Source: Bacillota bacterium
GTDB taxonomy: Bacteria > Bacillota > Clostridia > Christensenellales > Aristaeellaceae
Reading direction: 5' to 3'
DNA length: 64,000 nt
Assembly: GCA_023398575.1 (NCBI GenBank)
Contig: JAEWSC010000021.1
Location: forward strand, 1 to 64,000
Shown here: in pieces, positions 18,181-25,529 of the stretch
Layout: each line of letters begins with the position of its first letter
Position numbering within the stretch: the stretch's first letter is position 1
Made by a program: the position numbers and the translations under genes
Notes under the pieces: model-generated
Told to the model about the DNA's origin: nothing
The model's database searches: none
What the model saw: only the letters and a program-made list of their open reading frames with translations

Positions 18181-18218
18181 TTGATTTCACTTGGGCGGTA
18201 TATTGGGCATCAAAAAAA

Positions 18219-18463
18219 GGCGCCGGATGTGCGCCTCAGCGTGTCAAAAAAGTGGCATGCCACTTTTTTGAGTTTTTTCCCTCGCTACACTGCACTACGG
18301 CTTCGCCTTTGTGCGGCCGTTTGCTCGGGCAAGGTAAGAATTTCTTCGAAATTCTGCGCAAATCGCCGCACATGTCGCCGATTTGCGATCTAAAATGGGA
18401 GGGCTTCGGCCCTCCCATCCCTCCTATAGGTTTTTTGATGGTCTGGGGCGCTGGATGTGCGCC
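18219..18463 (+). repeat. Interspersed structured element, copy A, with flanking hairpin duplications
   Basis: A ~210-bp element (18237-18446) that is 75-80% identical by eye to 22399-22611 on the other strand. Hairpins in order: 18243-18270 (12-bp stem around GTGG-catg-CCAC), 18338-18356 (AGAATTTC/GAAATTCT), 18357-18388 (CGCAAATC/GATTTGCG) and 18395-18418 (GGGAGGGC/GCCCTCCC), then a small hairpin and TTTTTT. It is flanked by 17-bp direct repeats (18219-18235, 18447-18463; one mismatch), each itself a terminator hairpin GGCGC...GCGCC; the left has an A-tract outside it and the right a T-tract. No open reading frame of its own. Confidence 0.8.
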
Positions 18464-18499
18464 TTTTTTTTGATGATATGTGTGCGATAGACTGTGAGC

Positions 18500-18973
18500 T
18501 TATTCTCCGTCATAGTACCCCATTTCATCCTCTTTCTTAAAGAACGCGGTATAATGGCCATGGGCCAGCACGCCCACCTTGCCGGAATCGGGGTAGACAG
18601 CAATGTCTGTATCGCTGGCAGTATCCACGTCCAGATAGATCAGCGTTTCTGTTTCAGAGGCGTTGGTGATTTTGTGCGCACCTTTTTCATAAGGAGGGCA
18701 GACAACGACATCCCCGGTGCGTACATACCGCTCGCCATCCGGGGTTTTCAATACACCTGTGCCCCGGATTATGTAAAACACCTCCGTGACATTGGTGTGG
18801 TAGTGATAGGGATAGTTGGATTTCTTGGGCGGAAGCTCATAAAAGGATACCTGACAGGCATTGTCCCGGCCGCCCATGACCAGGTGCTTAAAGTATTCAT
18901 AGGGCTCATGCATTTTCACATGGGTGCCCTCATAGGTTTCCAGGTTGGCGATCAATATCTTTTCCTGATGCAT
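18500..18973 (-). CDS. Cupin-domain protein
   Basis: A 157-residue single cupin. Motif 1 is HYHTNVTEVFYIIRG with the metal-binding His-x-His and Glu, and motif 2 is around GDVVVCPPYEKGAH. These small cupins bind a metal and a sugar, acid or other small ligand; function is open. It is the last gene of a four-gene minus-strand operon (20996 to 18500) and stops just before the shared terminator that hosts repeat copy A. Start ATG 18973 has GGAGG 6-8 bases upstream. Confidence 0.85.
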   Translation of the reverse strand: MHQEKILIANLETYEGTHVKMHEPYEYFKHLVMGGRDNACQVSFYELPPKKSNYPYHYHTNVTEVFYIIRGTGVLKTPDGERYVRTGDVVVCPPYEKGAHKITNASETETLIYLDVDTASDTDIAVYPDSGKVGVLAHGHYTAFFKKEDEMGYYDGE

Positions 18974-19011
18974 GGGTTATCCTCCGGAATCAGATGAAAT
19001 GTGAAGAGCGG

Positions 19012-19884
19012 TTATTCCTGCGCGTGAACGGTCCAAGTGGATATGTAATCGGGATCAAGGACAACCTCGCCGGTGGCGTGGAGTTTGTATTCACCCTTGG
19101 CGGCTGGACGCAACGCACTGAGGTCTGGGGGTAAGGTGAAACACTCCTCTTGACCCACGATAGATACGTAAATGCCTTCATCCGGGTTGGCTTCAGTGAT
19201 CACGCCGTAAAGTTGCGTCTTAAGAACGGCTTCATCTAGCGCATTTACGTGGGTGATGCCAATGAGCACCGTCTTGCCGATGATGCGGGAGAATTTCATC
19301 TTTATTTTTATCCCTTTGGCTTGCGTCATAACGGTTTCTATTAGTTCAGACTTTGAGCTTGTCTCTTTACTGTGGCAAGGCACATAATAATCCAATATGA
19401 TCTGTCCATTTTCATCCGGCGCAGTGAAGCGTGGGCAGTTGTAAAGCTCCATGCACCAATCTCCGCCTTCAAAGGTATACCCTTTTTCTTCAAAGGCAGA
19501 GCATGTAAGTTCGTGTGCGTTCATACAAACATCCGGGGTGGAACTGCCCTGTATATAGCCGATAGCGGCCGTGGAAGCCGAAACCGCCTTTACCATAAAG
19601 CCATCATAGCCTTCCTGCGGCAAGGTAAAGCCAGACTTCATCATCATGCCAACAATGTATGTAAACTTTCCGTCCCCACTCTTAAAGTCGGTCATGAAGC
19701 CGACATAATCAGGGCAAAGGACCTGCTCGCCCAGCGCTTCCAGCTTTGCAAAGGTGCCGTCGGCAAAGCAGGTATCCCAAAAGGCCGGAATGGGGTTTAC
19801 CATGCCCAATTGCGATTGAATAGGCTTACCTGCAACACACCACTCACCCAGTTCCTTGATTTCCAGCTGTATCAGTTTTGCCAT
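19012..19884 (-). CDS. GyrI-like effector-binding domain protein
   Basis: A 290-residue cytoplasmic protein. Residues ~1-165 look like the GyrI/AraC effector-binding (Cass2-like) fold, a small-molecule pocket with conserved aromatic and acidic residues (AFWDTCFADGTF; TAAIGYIQGS; CNAHELT-like segment). The C-terminal ~120 residues are a second, unassigned beta-rich domain. There is no DNA-binding domain, so it probably senses, binds or hydrolyses a compound rather than regulating directly. ATG 19884 is chosen (GGGAG 8 bases upstream); an in-frame GTG at 19893 lies inside that site. The Shine-Dalgarno overlaps the HIT gene stop, implying coupling. Confidence 0.75.
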   Translation of the reverse strand: MAKLIQLEIKELGEWCVAGKPIQSQLGMVNPIPAFWDTCFADGTFAKLEALGEQVLCPDYVGFMTDFKSGDGKFTYIVGMMMKSGFTLPQEGYDGFMVKAVSASTAAIGYIQGSSTPDVCMNAHELTCSAFEEKGYTFEGGDWCMELYNCPRFTAPDENGQIILDYYVPCHSKETSSKSELIETVMTQAKGIKIKMKFSRIIGKTVLIGITHVNALDEAVLKTQLYGVITEANPDEGIYVSIVGQEECFTLPPDLSALRPAAKGEYKLHATGEVVLDPDYISTWTVHAQE

Positions 19885-19889
19885 GATGT

Positions 19890-20369
19890 TCACTCCCTTT
19901 TCAGTTTTGTGTCTATGGTCTTGGCTTGCAGCCGCTTGATGTGGCTTGACAAAAGCGCAACCATGCTTTCCAGCGCGTCGGGATTGGGCTTCTTGGAAGC
20001 ATCATACAGCACTTCCAGGGGCAGCTGCCAAACAGGGCCCTTTTTGGGCGTATCGCCGGTATTTCTGGGGAAAAGGTGCCAGTGTATGTGGCTGTCGCCA
20101 TTACCTAGCAGTTCGTAGTTCAATTTCTCTGGTGCAAAGGCTTCGTAGACGGCCTTCGCCACCAGTACCATTTCATCCATATGCTTTTGACGGAAATCAT
20201 TTGGCAGGTGAAAAAGCTCGCTGGCATGTACTTTGCATAAGAATAGTGTATAGCCGTGAAAGTGCTGATGATCGCCCAGTACGACATAACCTGTTTCCAG
20301 CTCGGCCACAAAGTAGGGGTTAACGCCCTGACGGATCATATCAATACGTTCACAAATCAAACAGCTCAT
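19890..20369 (-). CDS. HIT-family nucleotide hydrolase/transferase
   Basis: A 159-residue HIT protein with the histidine triad HIHWHLFPR (His94, His96, His98), which acts on nucleoside phosphates through a covalent nucleotidyl-His. The N-terminal CxxC (CLIC) is kept but the second zinc pair of the Hint class is not obvious, so it is closer to the Fhit/AP4A-hydrolase-like branch found in Firmicutes. Second gene of the minus-strand operon, 15 bases after the GNAT gene. Confidence 0.92.
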   Translation of the reverse strand: MSCLICERIDMIRQGVNPYFVAELETGYVVLGDHQHFHGYTLFLCKVHASELFHLPNDFRQKHMDEMVLVAKAVYEAFAPEKLNYELLGNGDSHIHWHLFPRNTGDTPKKGPVWQLPLEVLYDASKKPNPDALESMVALLSSHIKRLQAKTIDTKLKRE

Positions 20370-20384
20370 TTTTTTCTCTCCATT

Positions 20385-20996
20385 TCATCTTTGAGTATTT
20401 TGATGATTGGCGGCCAGCCATTCCTCCCGAAGCAGCCGGTAAACTGCCCGGTCTTTGAGTCTGCCGTCATGCCAAGTATATTGCTTGAACTCGGCTTCCT
20501 TGATAAAGCCGCATTTTTGCATGACGCGCTCTGAGCCAATGTTTTCCTTTAAGCAGCCTGCCGACATGCGGTATACACCATCTTGCATAAAAGCAAAGTG
20601 AAGCAGCGCTCTAACGGCTTCTGAAGTATATCCCATGTTCCAGCAATGGGTATAAGTGAAATAACCAAGATCAGCCAATTTGCCCATAGGTGTGAAGGCG
20701 GACACGGTATAGCCTATTTCGCCGATATGCAGGCCGGTATCCTTCTCCTCCATGCGCAGGAACACATGGGTGCGGTCTGTATGACCAATTTCACGCATAG
20801 AAAAAGCCAAATTTGCTTCAGACTCTGCCAATGTATTCGTTTGTATATCCTGAAGGTAGTGCATGGCCTCGGCATCTGATAATAGGGTGTGGTGGCTCTC
20901 AAGGTCATCCATTTGATGATCCCGTATCACCATCCTGTCGGATGAAAGATAGATAAATCCGGCAGTCTTAGTAAGGTCGTTGTCTTCCTTTTTCAT
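20385..20996 (-). CDS. GNAT acetyltransferase, RimJ/RimL type
   Basis: A 203-residue GNAT. The core follows the Acetyltransf_3 pattern: LSSDRMVIRDHQMDD at the start, GEIGYTV, LGYFTYTHCWNMGYTSEAVRALL as the CoA-binding region, and the CGFIKEAEF signature of RimL-like enzymes near the C-terminus. In this family the CoA loop usually reads Q/R-G-x-G-x-A; here it is WNMGYTSEA, as in several RimJ-like small-molecule acetylators. First gene of the minus-strand operon with HIT, GyrI-like and cupin; the set looks like a modification or detoxification operon but the substrate is unknown. Confidence 0.87.
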   Translation of the reverse strand: MKKEDNDLTKTAGFIYLSSDRMVIRDHQMDDLESHHTLLSDAEAMHYLQDIQTNTLAESEANLAFSMREIGHTDRTHVFLRMEEKDTGLHIGEIGYTVSAFTPMGKLADLGYFTYTHCWNMGYTSEAVRALLHFAFMQDGVYRMSAGCLKENIGSERVMQKCGFIKEAEFKQYTWHDGRLKDRAVYRLLREEWLAANHQNTQR

Positions 20997-21146
20997 TTGC
21001 TAAACATCCGCCATGTCATAATATTTTCGGGAAACACCTGTGGTAGGAAAGCTTAGGTTGATGCCGATTCTCAATATCAGGCAAAAGAACCAAGATTTAA
21101 TCTATATATGTATCATACATGATATTTATGGAAAATGCACGTGTTT

Positions 21147-21175
21147 TTGCATTCTCTTACCCTGCATGGTACAAT
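21147..21175 (+). promoter_or_regulatory. Sigma-A-type promoter of hemW
   Basis: TTGCAT (21147-21152), a 17-base spacer, then TACAAT (21170-21175), 32 bases before the hemW start. Confidence 0.7.
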
Positions 21176-21207
21176 AAAGCAAAATCGGGAAAGAAGGCGC
21201 AGGGTTT

Positions 21208-22356
21208 ATGGAGATTTATTTGCACATACCATTTTGCAAAAGCAAGTGCGCCTATTGCGACTTTTCATCCTGTTCAGGACATGAAAGCTTCATGGCTGCC
21301 TACTGTGAGGCTGTTAATCGTGAAATTGCGGAAAAACGCAATCAATATGGCCCCTTGCCTGTAACAACTGTCTATATTGGAGGCGGCACACCCTCGCTGA
21401 TGCCGCCTCATTTAATGGAGAGCTTGCTTTTAAATCTATTTCAGGCATTTCCCCTGATGCCAGAGGCGGAGGTAACCTGCGAGGCAAATCCGGGTACGCT
21501 GACCACGGATTTTCTGTGCATGCTAAAAAATATAGGCGTTAACCGTCTATCTCTTGGCGTTCAAGCCAGGCAAGACCATCATTTGAAGATGCTGGGCCGC
21601 ATCCACCGTTGGGCAGAAGTAGAATTGTCCGTCCATATGATACGAACAGCGGGATTTGCAAACCTGAATCTGGATTTAATGTTTGGGCTGCCAGAGCAAA
21701 CAAGGGAAGATTGGCAGGAAACGATGGCGGAAGCAATACGCCTATGCCCTGAGCATCTATCCATGTACGGCCTGATTCTGGAAGAGGGCACATCGCTGCA
21801 TGGTTTGGTTTTGTCAGGAAAACTTGACATGCCGGCAGATGATTTGGAACGGTGTATGTATGAGGATGCGCTGACAATGGCTTCACAGGCCGGGTTTGTG
21901 CAGTATGAGGTATCCAATTTTGCGTTACCCGGCCGGGAATGCCGTCATAATCTTGGCTACTGGCAGGGAGCATATTATTTGGGCTTTGGTGCGGCAGCTC
22001 ATAGCTGCATGCCTTGTAGTGGTAATGAAGGTGCATATGTACGTTTTGGAAACGTAAGTGGACTGGAGGACTATTTAAGAACAGTTTATAACCCAAAGCA
22101 CCTCAATGAAGAATTCCGTGTGATCTCACCAAAGGAAGCGGAGTTTGAAACGCTTATGCTGGGGCTGCGTGTAGTCAAGGGTGTTTTATCAGCTGATTTC
22201 TTTCACCGCCATGGCCGTACCATGGAGGAGGCCTTTGGCGGCAAGATCAAGCCACTGATAAAAAAGGGCTTGCTGGATTACGAAGATGGCAACCTGCGGC
22301 TTACGCGTAAGGGCATAGATGTTCAAAATGCTGTGCTGGTGGAATTGATGGATTGA
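21208..22356 (+). CDS. hemW: Radical SAM haem chaperone HemW
   Basis: A 382-residue radical SAM protein. The [4Fe-4S] motif is CKSKCAYC (residues 10-17) preceded by YLHIPFC, and GGGTPSL follows, both hallmarks of the HemN/HemW family. The missing N-terminal extension and the C-terminal domain place it with HemW, a haem-trafficking protein, rather than coproporphyrinogen dehydrogenase HemN. Most genomes of this class still call it oxygen-independent coproporphyrinogen III oxidase. It is a single gene, followed by repeat copy B. Confidence 0.92.
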   Translation: MEIYLHIPFCKSKCAYCDFSSCSGHESFMAAYCEAVNREIAEKRNQYGPLPVTTVYIGGGTPSLMPPHLMESLLLNLFQAFPLMPEAEVTCEANPGTLTTDFLCMLKNIGVNRLSLGVQARQDHHLKMLGRIHRWAEVELSVHMIRTAGFANLNLDLMFGLPEQTREDWQETMAEAIRLCPEHLSMYGLILEEGTSLHGLVLSGKLDMPADDLERCMYEDALTMASQAGFVQYEVSNFALPGRECRHNLGYWQGAYYLGFGAAAHSCMPCSGNEGAYVRFGNVSGLEDYLRTVYNPKHLNEEFRVISPKEAEFETLMLGLRVVKGVLSADFFHRHGRTMEEAFGGKIKPLIKKGLLDYEDGNLRLTRKGIDVQNAVLVELMD

Positions 22357-22376
22357 ACGAAATATGTTGTGTAACT

Positions 22377-22634
22377 AAGCGGGAATAAGCGTACCGCTAT
22401 CAGAATGTCAAAAAACCTCCGGGGAGGTATTGGAGGGCCGAGGTCCTCCAATGTAAGATCGCAAATCAGCGACATGTGCGGTGATTTGCGCAGGAATTTC
22501 GGAGAAATTCCTTCCTTGCCCGAGCAAGCGGCCGCATAAAGGCGCAGCCTTAGTGCAGCGTGGCGAGGGAAAAACTCGACAAAGTGGCAGCGCCACTTTG
22601 TCGACACGCTGTAAGCGGGAATAAGCGTCCCGCT
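22377..22634 (-). repeat. Interspersed structured element, copy B, with flanking hairpin duplications
   Basis: The minus-strand copy of the element at 18237-18446; its 5' end (CAGCGTGTC) is at 22611 and its 3' end near 22399. Its stems differ from copy A by paired changes: the first stem has GAC/GTC where copy A has AAA/TTT, the second GG/CC ends instead of AG/CT, and the fourth T-A instead of G-C. It lies between 22-bp direct repeats (22377-22398 and 22613-22634, one mismatch). The right one is the hairpin of a terminator (AGCGGGA...TCCCGCTTTTTTG), presumably that of hemW. As in copy A, one base separates this repeat from the element's 5' end. Confidence 0.8.
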
Positions 22635-22748
22635 TTTTTGCTTTGCAATAACAGACACAATCTGACTTGCTCTATCACCTGTTGTTCGGTTATAGCCGCG
22701 GGTTTTTGTGCATAGAATGGGGCATTCCCGGCTAAAGGAGGCATCGGC

Positions 22749-23435
22749 ATGCGCCTTGCAGCCCTATTCTGCCTGGTGCTGGCGCTGGTCTTTGCGCTGT
22801 TGCTTCCCGGCACCGGCCCGATGGTTCAAACCGGACCCGCAAAGGCGGCTCCCGCGGAGAAATGGATCCACATTGATATCGTTAGGAAAGCACTGACATT
22901 GTACGAAGGGACAAAGGTAGTGAAGACGTACGCCATTGCATCAGGAACGGCAGACAATCCTACGCCCATAGGCGTCTTTCGGATCACCAGCCGCTTTTCC
23001 AGCAAAATGTCTGGCTTTGGCACCCGGTTCCTTGGCTTGAATGTGCCATGGGGTCAGTTTGGCATTCATGGTACCAACAAGCCGGGCTCTATCGGAACCA
23101 ATGCCTCTCATGGCTGCATCCGCATGTTTGTCAAGGCGGCGGAGGAACTGTACCGGTTGGTACCTGACGGCACAAAGGTGGTTATCGAGGGCGGACCCTA
23201 CGGCCCGCTGGACAGCTATCGGCCTGTGCTCGTTCCGGGCGAGCGGTCCAGTCACGTACGGGAAGTTCAGCGGCGCCTATACAACCTGGGCTTTTTGAAC
23301 GGCAACCCCGACGGTGTATATGGCGGGGCCACCAGCCATGCCGTGTTGAAAGCCAGGGAGGCATTTGGCCTGCCAAAGGCAGACCGTGTAGACGGCGAGT
23401 TGTACGACGCCCTTGGGATTATTTTGTTTGAGTGA
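22749..23435 (+). CDS. L,D-transpeptidase with peptidoglycan-binding domain
   Basis: A 228-residue secreted protein: signal peptide (to about residue 34, ...AKAAPA), YkuD-type catalytic domain with SHGCIRM (His121, Cys123), then a C-terminal PG_binding_1 three-helix repeat (about 165-228: VREVQRRLYNLGFLNG...). It would make 3-3 cross-links in peptidoglycan or attach a protein. ATG 22749 has AAAGGAGG 7 bases upstream. The spoIIIA operon starts 51 bases later, so the enzyme might serve the spore cortex, but that is only inferred from position. Confidence 0.92.
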   Translation: MRLAALFCLVLALVFALLLPGTGPMVQTGPAKAAPAEKWIHIDIVRKALTLYEGTKVVKTYAIASGTADNPTPIGVFRITSRFSSKMSGFGTRFLGLNVPWGQFGIHGTNKPGSIGTNASHGCIRMFVKAAEELYRLVPDGTKVVIEGGPYGPLDSYRPVLVPGERSSHVREVQRRLYNLGFLNGNPDGVYGGATSHAVLKAREAFGLPKADRVDGELYDALGIILFE

Positions 23436-23440
23436 AAAAG

Positions 23441-23470
23441 GTATAACCTCCACGGAAAAAACATAGGGAT
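23441..23470 (+). promoter_or_regulatory. Sigma-E-like promoter of the spoIIIA operon
   Basis: GTATAACC (23441-23448), then CATAGGGAT (23462-23470); ATA to CATA is 16 bases apart, as in mother-cell sigma-E promoters. The same spacing occurs before sigK. In Bacillus subtilis spoIIIAA is sigma-E driven. Confidence 0.5.
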
Positions 23471-23486
23471 TGGCGGAGGGATGACC

Positions 23487-24386
23487 ATGGACTGGAAGGA
23501 AGCGGCGGCCTATCTGGGCGCTTGCTTGCCGGAGAAGCTGGCCCGCGCGCTGGAAGCCGCGGGACCGCTAAGGGAACTACGCATAAGGGCAGATCAGACA
23601 GTGAGCCTGAAGACGGAAAGGGGCATGGAACGGGTCGGTTTTATACCCAATGGGGAACAGGTGACAGAGATGGCAGAGGCGCTGTGCGAGCATGCGCTGT
23701 ATGCAAGGGCAGAAGAAATGCGCCAGGGGTTTGTGACGCTCAAGGGCGGGCACCGCATGGGCCTTTGCGGCAGGGTGCTGACCCAAGGAACCCAGGTGCG
23801 GGCCCTTCGTGATATTGCCTCATTGTGCATACGCATTGCGGGGGAGTATCCCGGATCGGCGGACGAGGTGATGAAGCGGCTTTTCAAGGATGGTCTGTTG
23901 GTCAGTACATTGGTGGTTGGTGCACCAGGTGCCGGGAAAACGACACTTTTGCGGGATATGTGCCGCCAATTGTCTGATGGCGATGCTAGCCGAGATCCTG
24001 TGACTGCCTGCATGATTGATGAGCGTGGAGAACTGGCTGCCTGCGTTCATGGTGTTCCGCAGCTAAAGGTAGGCAGAAATACCGATGTGTTGGACGGCTG
24101 TCCCAAATCCGTGGGGATGCAGTGGTTATTGCGGTCTATGGCACCTGGATGCCTTGTTACAGATGAGTTGGGTGGAGAGGAGGATGCGCTGGCTGTGCTG
24201 GAGGCTGTGCGCTGCGGTGTACCTGTATTAACAAGCGTGCACGGGCAGAGCCTTCATCAGGCGCTGGAAAGGCCGGCGTTGAACACACTGATGCGGGAAA
24301 AGGTATTTGATTTGTATGTGCTGCTGGATAGGAATGTCCCGGGGCGGATTACCGCATACCATGACGCCTGTCTTCAAGCGGTATGA
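23487..24386 (+). CDS. spoIIIAA: Stage III sporulation protein AA, ATPase
   Basis: A 299-residue cytoplasmic ATPase related to type II/IV secretion motors, with Walker A GAPGAGKTT (145-153) and a Walker B-like CLVTDELGG. It powers the SpoIIIA-SpoIIQ channel between mother cell and forespore. The start is ATG 23487; the in-frame ATG at 23481 overlaps the GGAGGG ribosome site. First gene of an eight-gene operon in canonical order; it overlaps spoIIIAB by 4 bases. Confidence 0.96.
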   Translation: MDWKEAAAYLGACLPEKLARALEAAGPLRELRIRADQTVSLKTERGMERVGFIPNGEQVTEMAEALCEHALYARAEEMRQGFVTLKGGHRMGLCGRVLTQGTQVRALRDIASLCIRIAGEYPGSADEVMKRLFKDGLLVSTLVVGAPGAGKTTLLRDMCRQLSDGDASRDPVTACMIDERGELAACVHGVPQLKVGRNTDVLDGCPKSVGMQWLLRSMAPGCLVTDELGGEEDALAVLEAVRCGVPVLTSVHGQSLHQALERPALNTLMREKVFDLYVLLDRNVPGRITAYHDACLQAV

Positions 24387-24874
24387 TGCGCCTGATTTGC
24401 GCTGTTTTGGCAGCGGGAGCCTGCACGCTGCTGGGGTATGATGCAGCTCATAGGCTGAAAGCAAGAACTGATCTGCTGGGGCAATGGCAGCGTGCTTTGG
24501 AAATGATGGATTTAAAGCTCGTACATGAAGGTATCCCCCTGCGGGAGGTGGCGCTGCTGGAGGGGGACGGTGAGGTAATCCGGCGGCTGAATGCGTTTTC
24601 CATCGCACTGAAGGATAACCCACGGTTTACTGCGGCACAGGCATGGCAAGCGTCTGGAAAACAGGGGGAATCGGCGGAGGACAAGGTACTTTCAGCCTGC
24701 TTCGCGGCGCTCGGCACCGGTGTGCTGGAGAAACGCAGGACAGCTATTGCCCAAGCCACCGCACAGTTAAAGGCCTTGCAGGCGGAGGCTGATGAGAAAA
24801 CAAAGCGGGACACCAAGCTGTACAGAAGCCTTGGACTGGCAGGAGGCGCGGCATTGCTGCTTATCCTGCTGTAA
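24383..24874 (+). CDS. spoIIIAB: Stage III sporulation protein AB
   Basis: A 163-residue protein with an N-terminal membrane segment and a C-terminal one (GLAGGAALLLILL), and a helical middle resembling GspF. It is an inner-membrane part of the SpoIIIA channel. Length and ends match the family (about 170). Start is the first of two consecutive ATG codons, overlapping the spoIIIAA stop. Confidence 0.93.
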   Translation: MMRLICAVLAAGACTLLGYDAAHRLKARTDLLGQWQRALEMMDLKLVHEGIPLREVALLEGDGEVIRRLNAFSIALKDNPRFTAAQAWQASGKQGESAEDKVLSACFAALGTGVLEKRRTAIAQATAQLKALQAEADEKTKRDTKLYRSLGLAGGAALLLILL

Positions 24875-24903
24875 CAAAAAATGGATAGAAAGGGCAGATC
24901 ATC

Positions 24904-25101
24904 ATGCAGGTTGAACTGCTTTTCAAGATAGCGGGTATTGGGATTATGGTATCGGTCATCAGCCAAATACTGACCCGCACAGGCCGGGAGGATATGGCAA
25001 TGCTTACTACCGTGGCAGGGTTGGTGATCGTGCTGTTGATGGTGGTAAATCTGGTGGCGGAACTGTTTTCCAGCGTCAAAAGCATTTTTCAGCTGTACTG
25101 A
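24904..25101 (+). CDS. spoIIIAC: Stage III sporulation protein AC
   Basis: A 65-residue membrane protein with two transmembrane helices, ending VAELFSSVKSIFQLY as in SpoIIIAC. It forms part of the membrane ring with AD and AE. It starts ATG 24904 after AAAGGGCAG. Confidence 0.94.
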   Translation: MQVELLFKIAGIGIMVSVISQILTRTGREDMAMLTTVAGLVIVLLMVVNLVAELFSSVKSIFQLY

Positions 25102-25142
25102 AAGCATTAACAATACTGACTGAAGCGTTGGAGCGTGGGCCT

Positions 25143-25529
25143 ATGGAAATCCTGCAGATCGCCGGCCTGGGCGTGGCGGCGGCGCTTCTGGCCATGGTGA
25201 TTCGGGGGTCACGGCCGGAGCTTGCGTCTCTACTGGCAATGGCGGCCGGCGCTTTGGTATTCTTTCTGGCAATAAGCCGCTTGCAGGCCGTGGTTGCGGT
25301 GATGAATCAGCTTGTACAAAAGGCGGGCCTGGCAGAGGACTACCTGAAGGTGCTGTTAAAGGTGGTTGGGATCGCCTACGTATCAGAGTTTGCCGCTCAA
25401 ACCTGCAGGGATGCCGGTGAGGACAGCCTGGCCGCCAAAGTGGAGATGGGTGGCAAGGTGCTGGTCCTTGCTATGGCATCCCCCATTATCGTGGCGCTGG
25501 TGGACCTGGTACTGGAGGTGGTGCCGTGA
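25143..25529 (+). CDS. spoIIIAD: Stage III sporulation protein AD
   Basis: A 128-residue protein with about four transmembrane helices and the family's YVSEFAAQTCRDAGEDSLAAKVE segment (shortened: YVSEFAAQTCRDAGED). ATG 25143 is preferred over an in-frame TTG at 25128 because TTGGAG lies 9 bases before it. Overlaps spoIIIAE by 4 bases. Confidence 0.93.
   Translation: MEILQIAGLGVAAALLAMVIRGSRPELASLLAMAAGALVFFLAISRLQAVVAVMNQLVQKAGLAEDYLKVLLKVVGIAYVSEFAAQTCRDAGEDSLAAKVEMGGKVLVLAMASPIIVALVDLVLEVVP

Noticed and set aside
18153..18473. 106-codon open frame overlapping the flavoprotein end and repeat copy A
   Set aside because: It runs through the hairpins of the repeat, has no ribosome site and gives low-complexity residues; the same is true of the 111-codon minus-strand frame at 22323-22658 over copy B.
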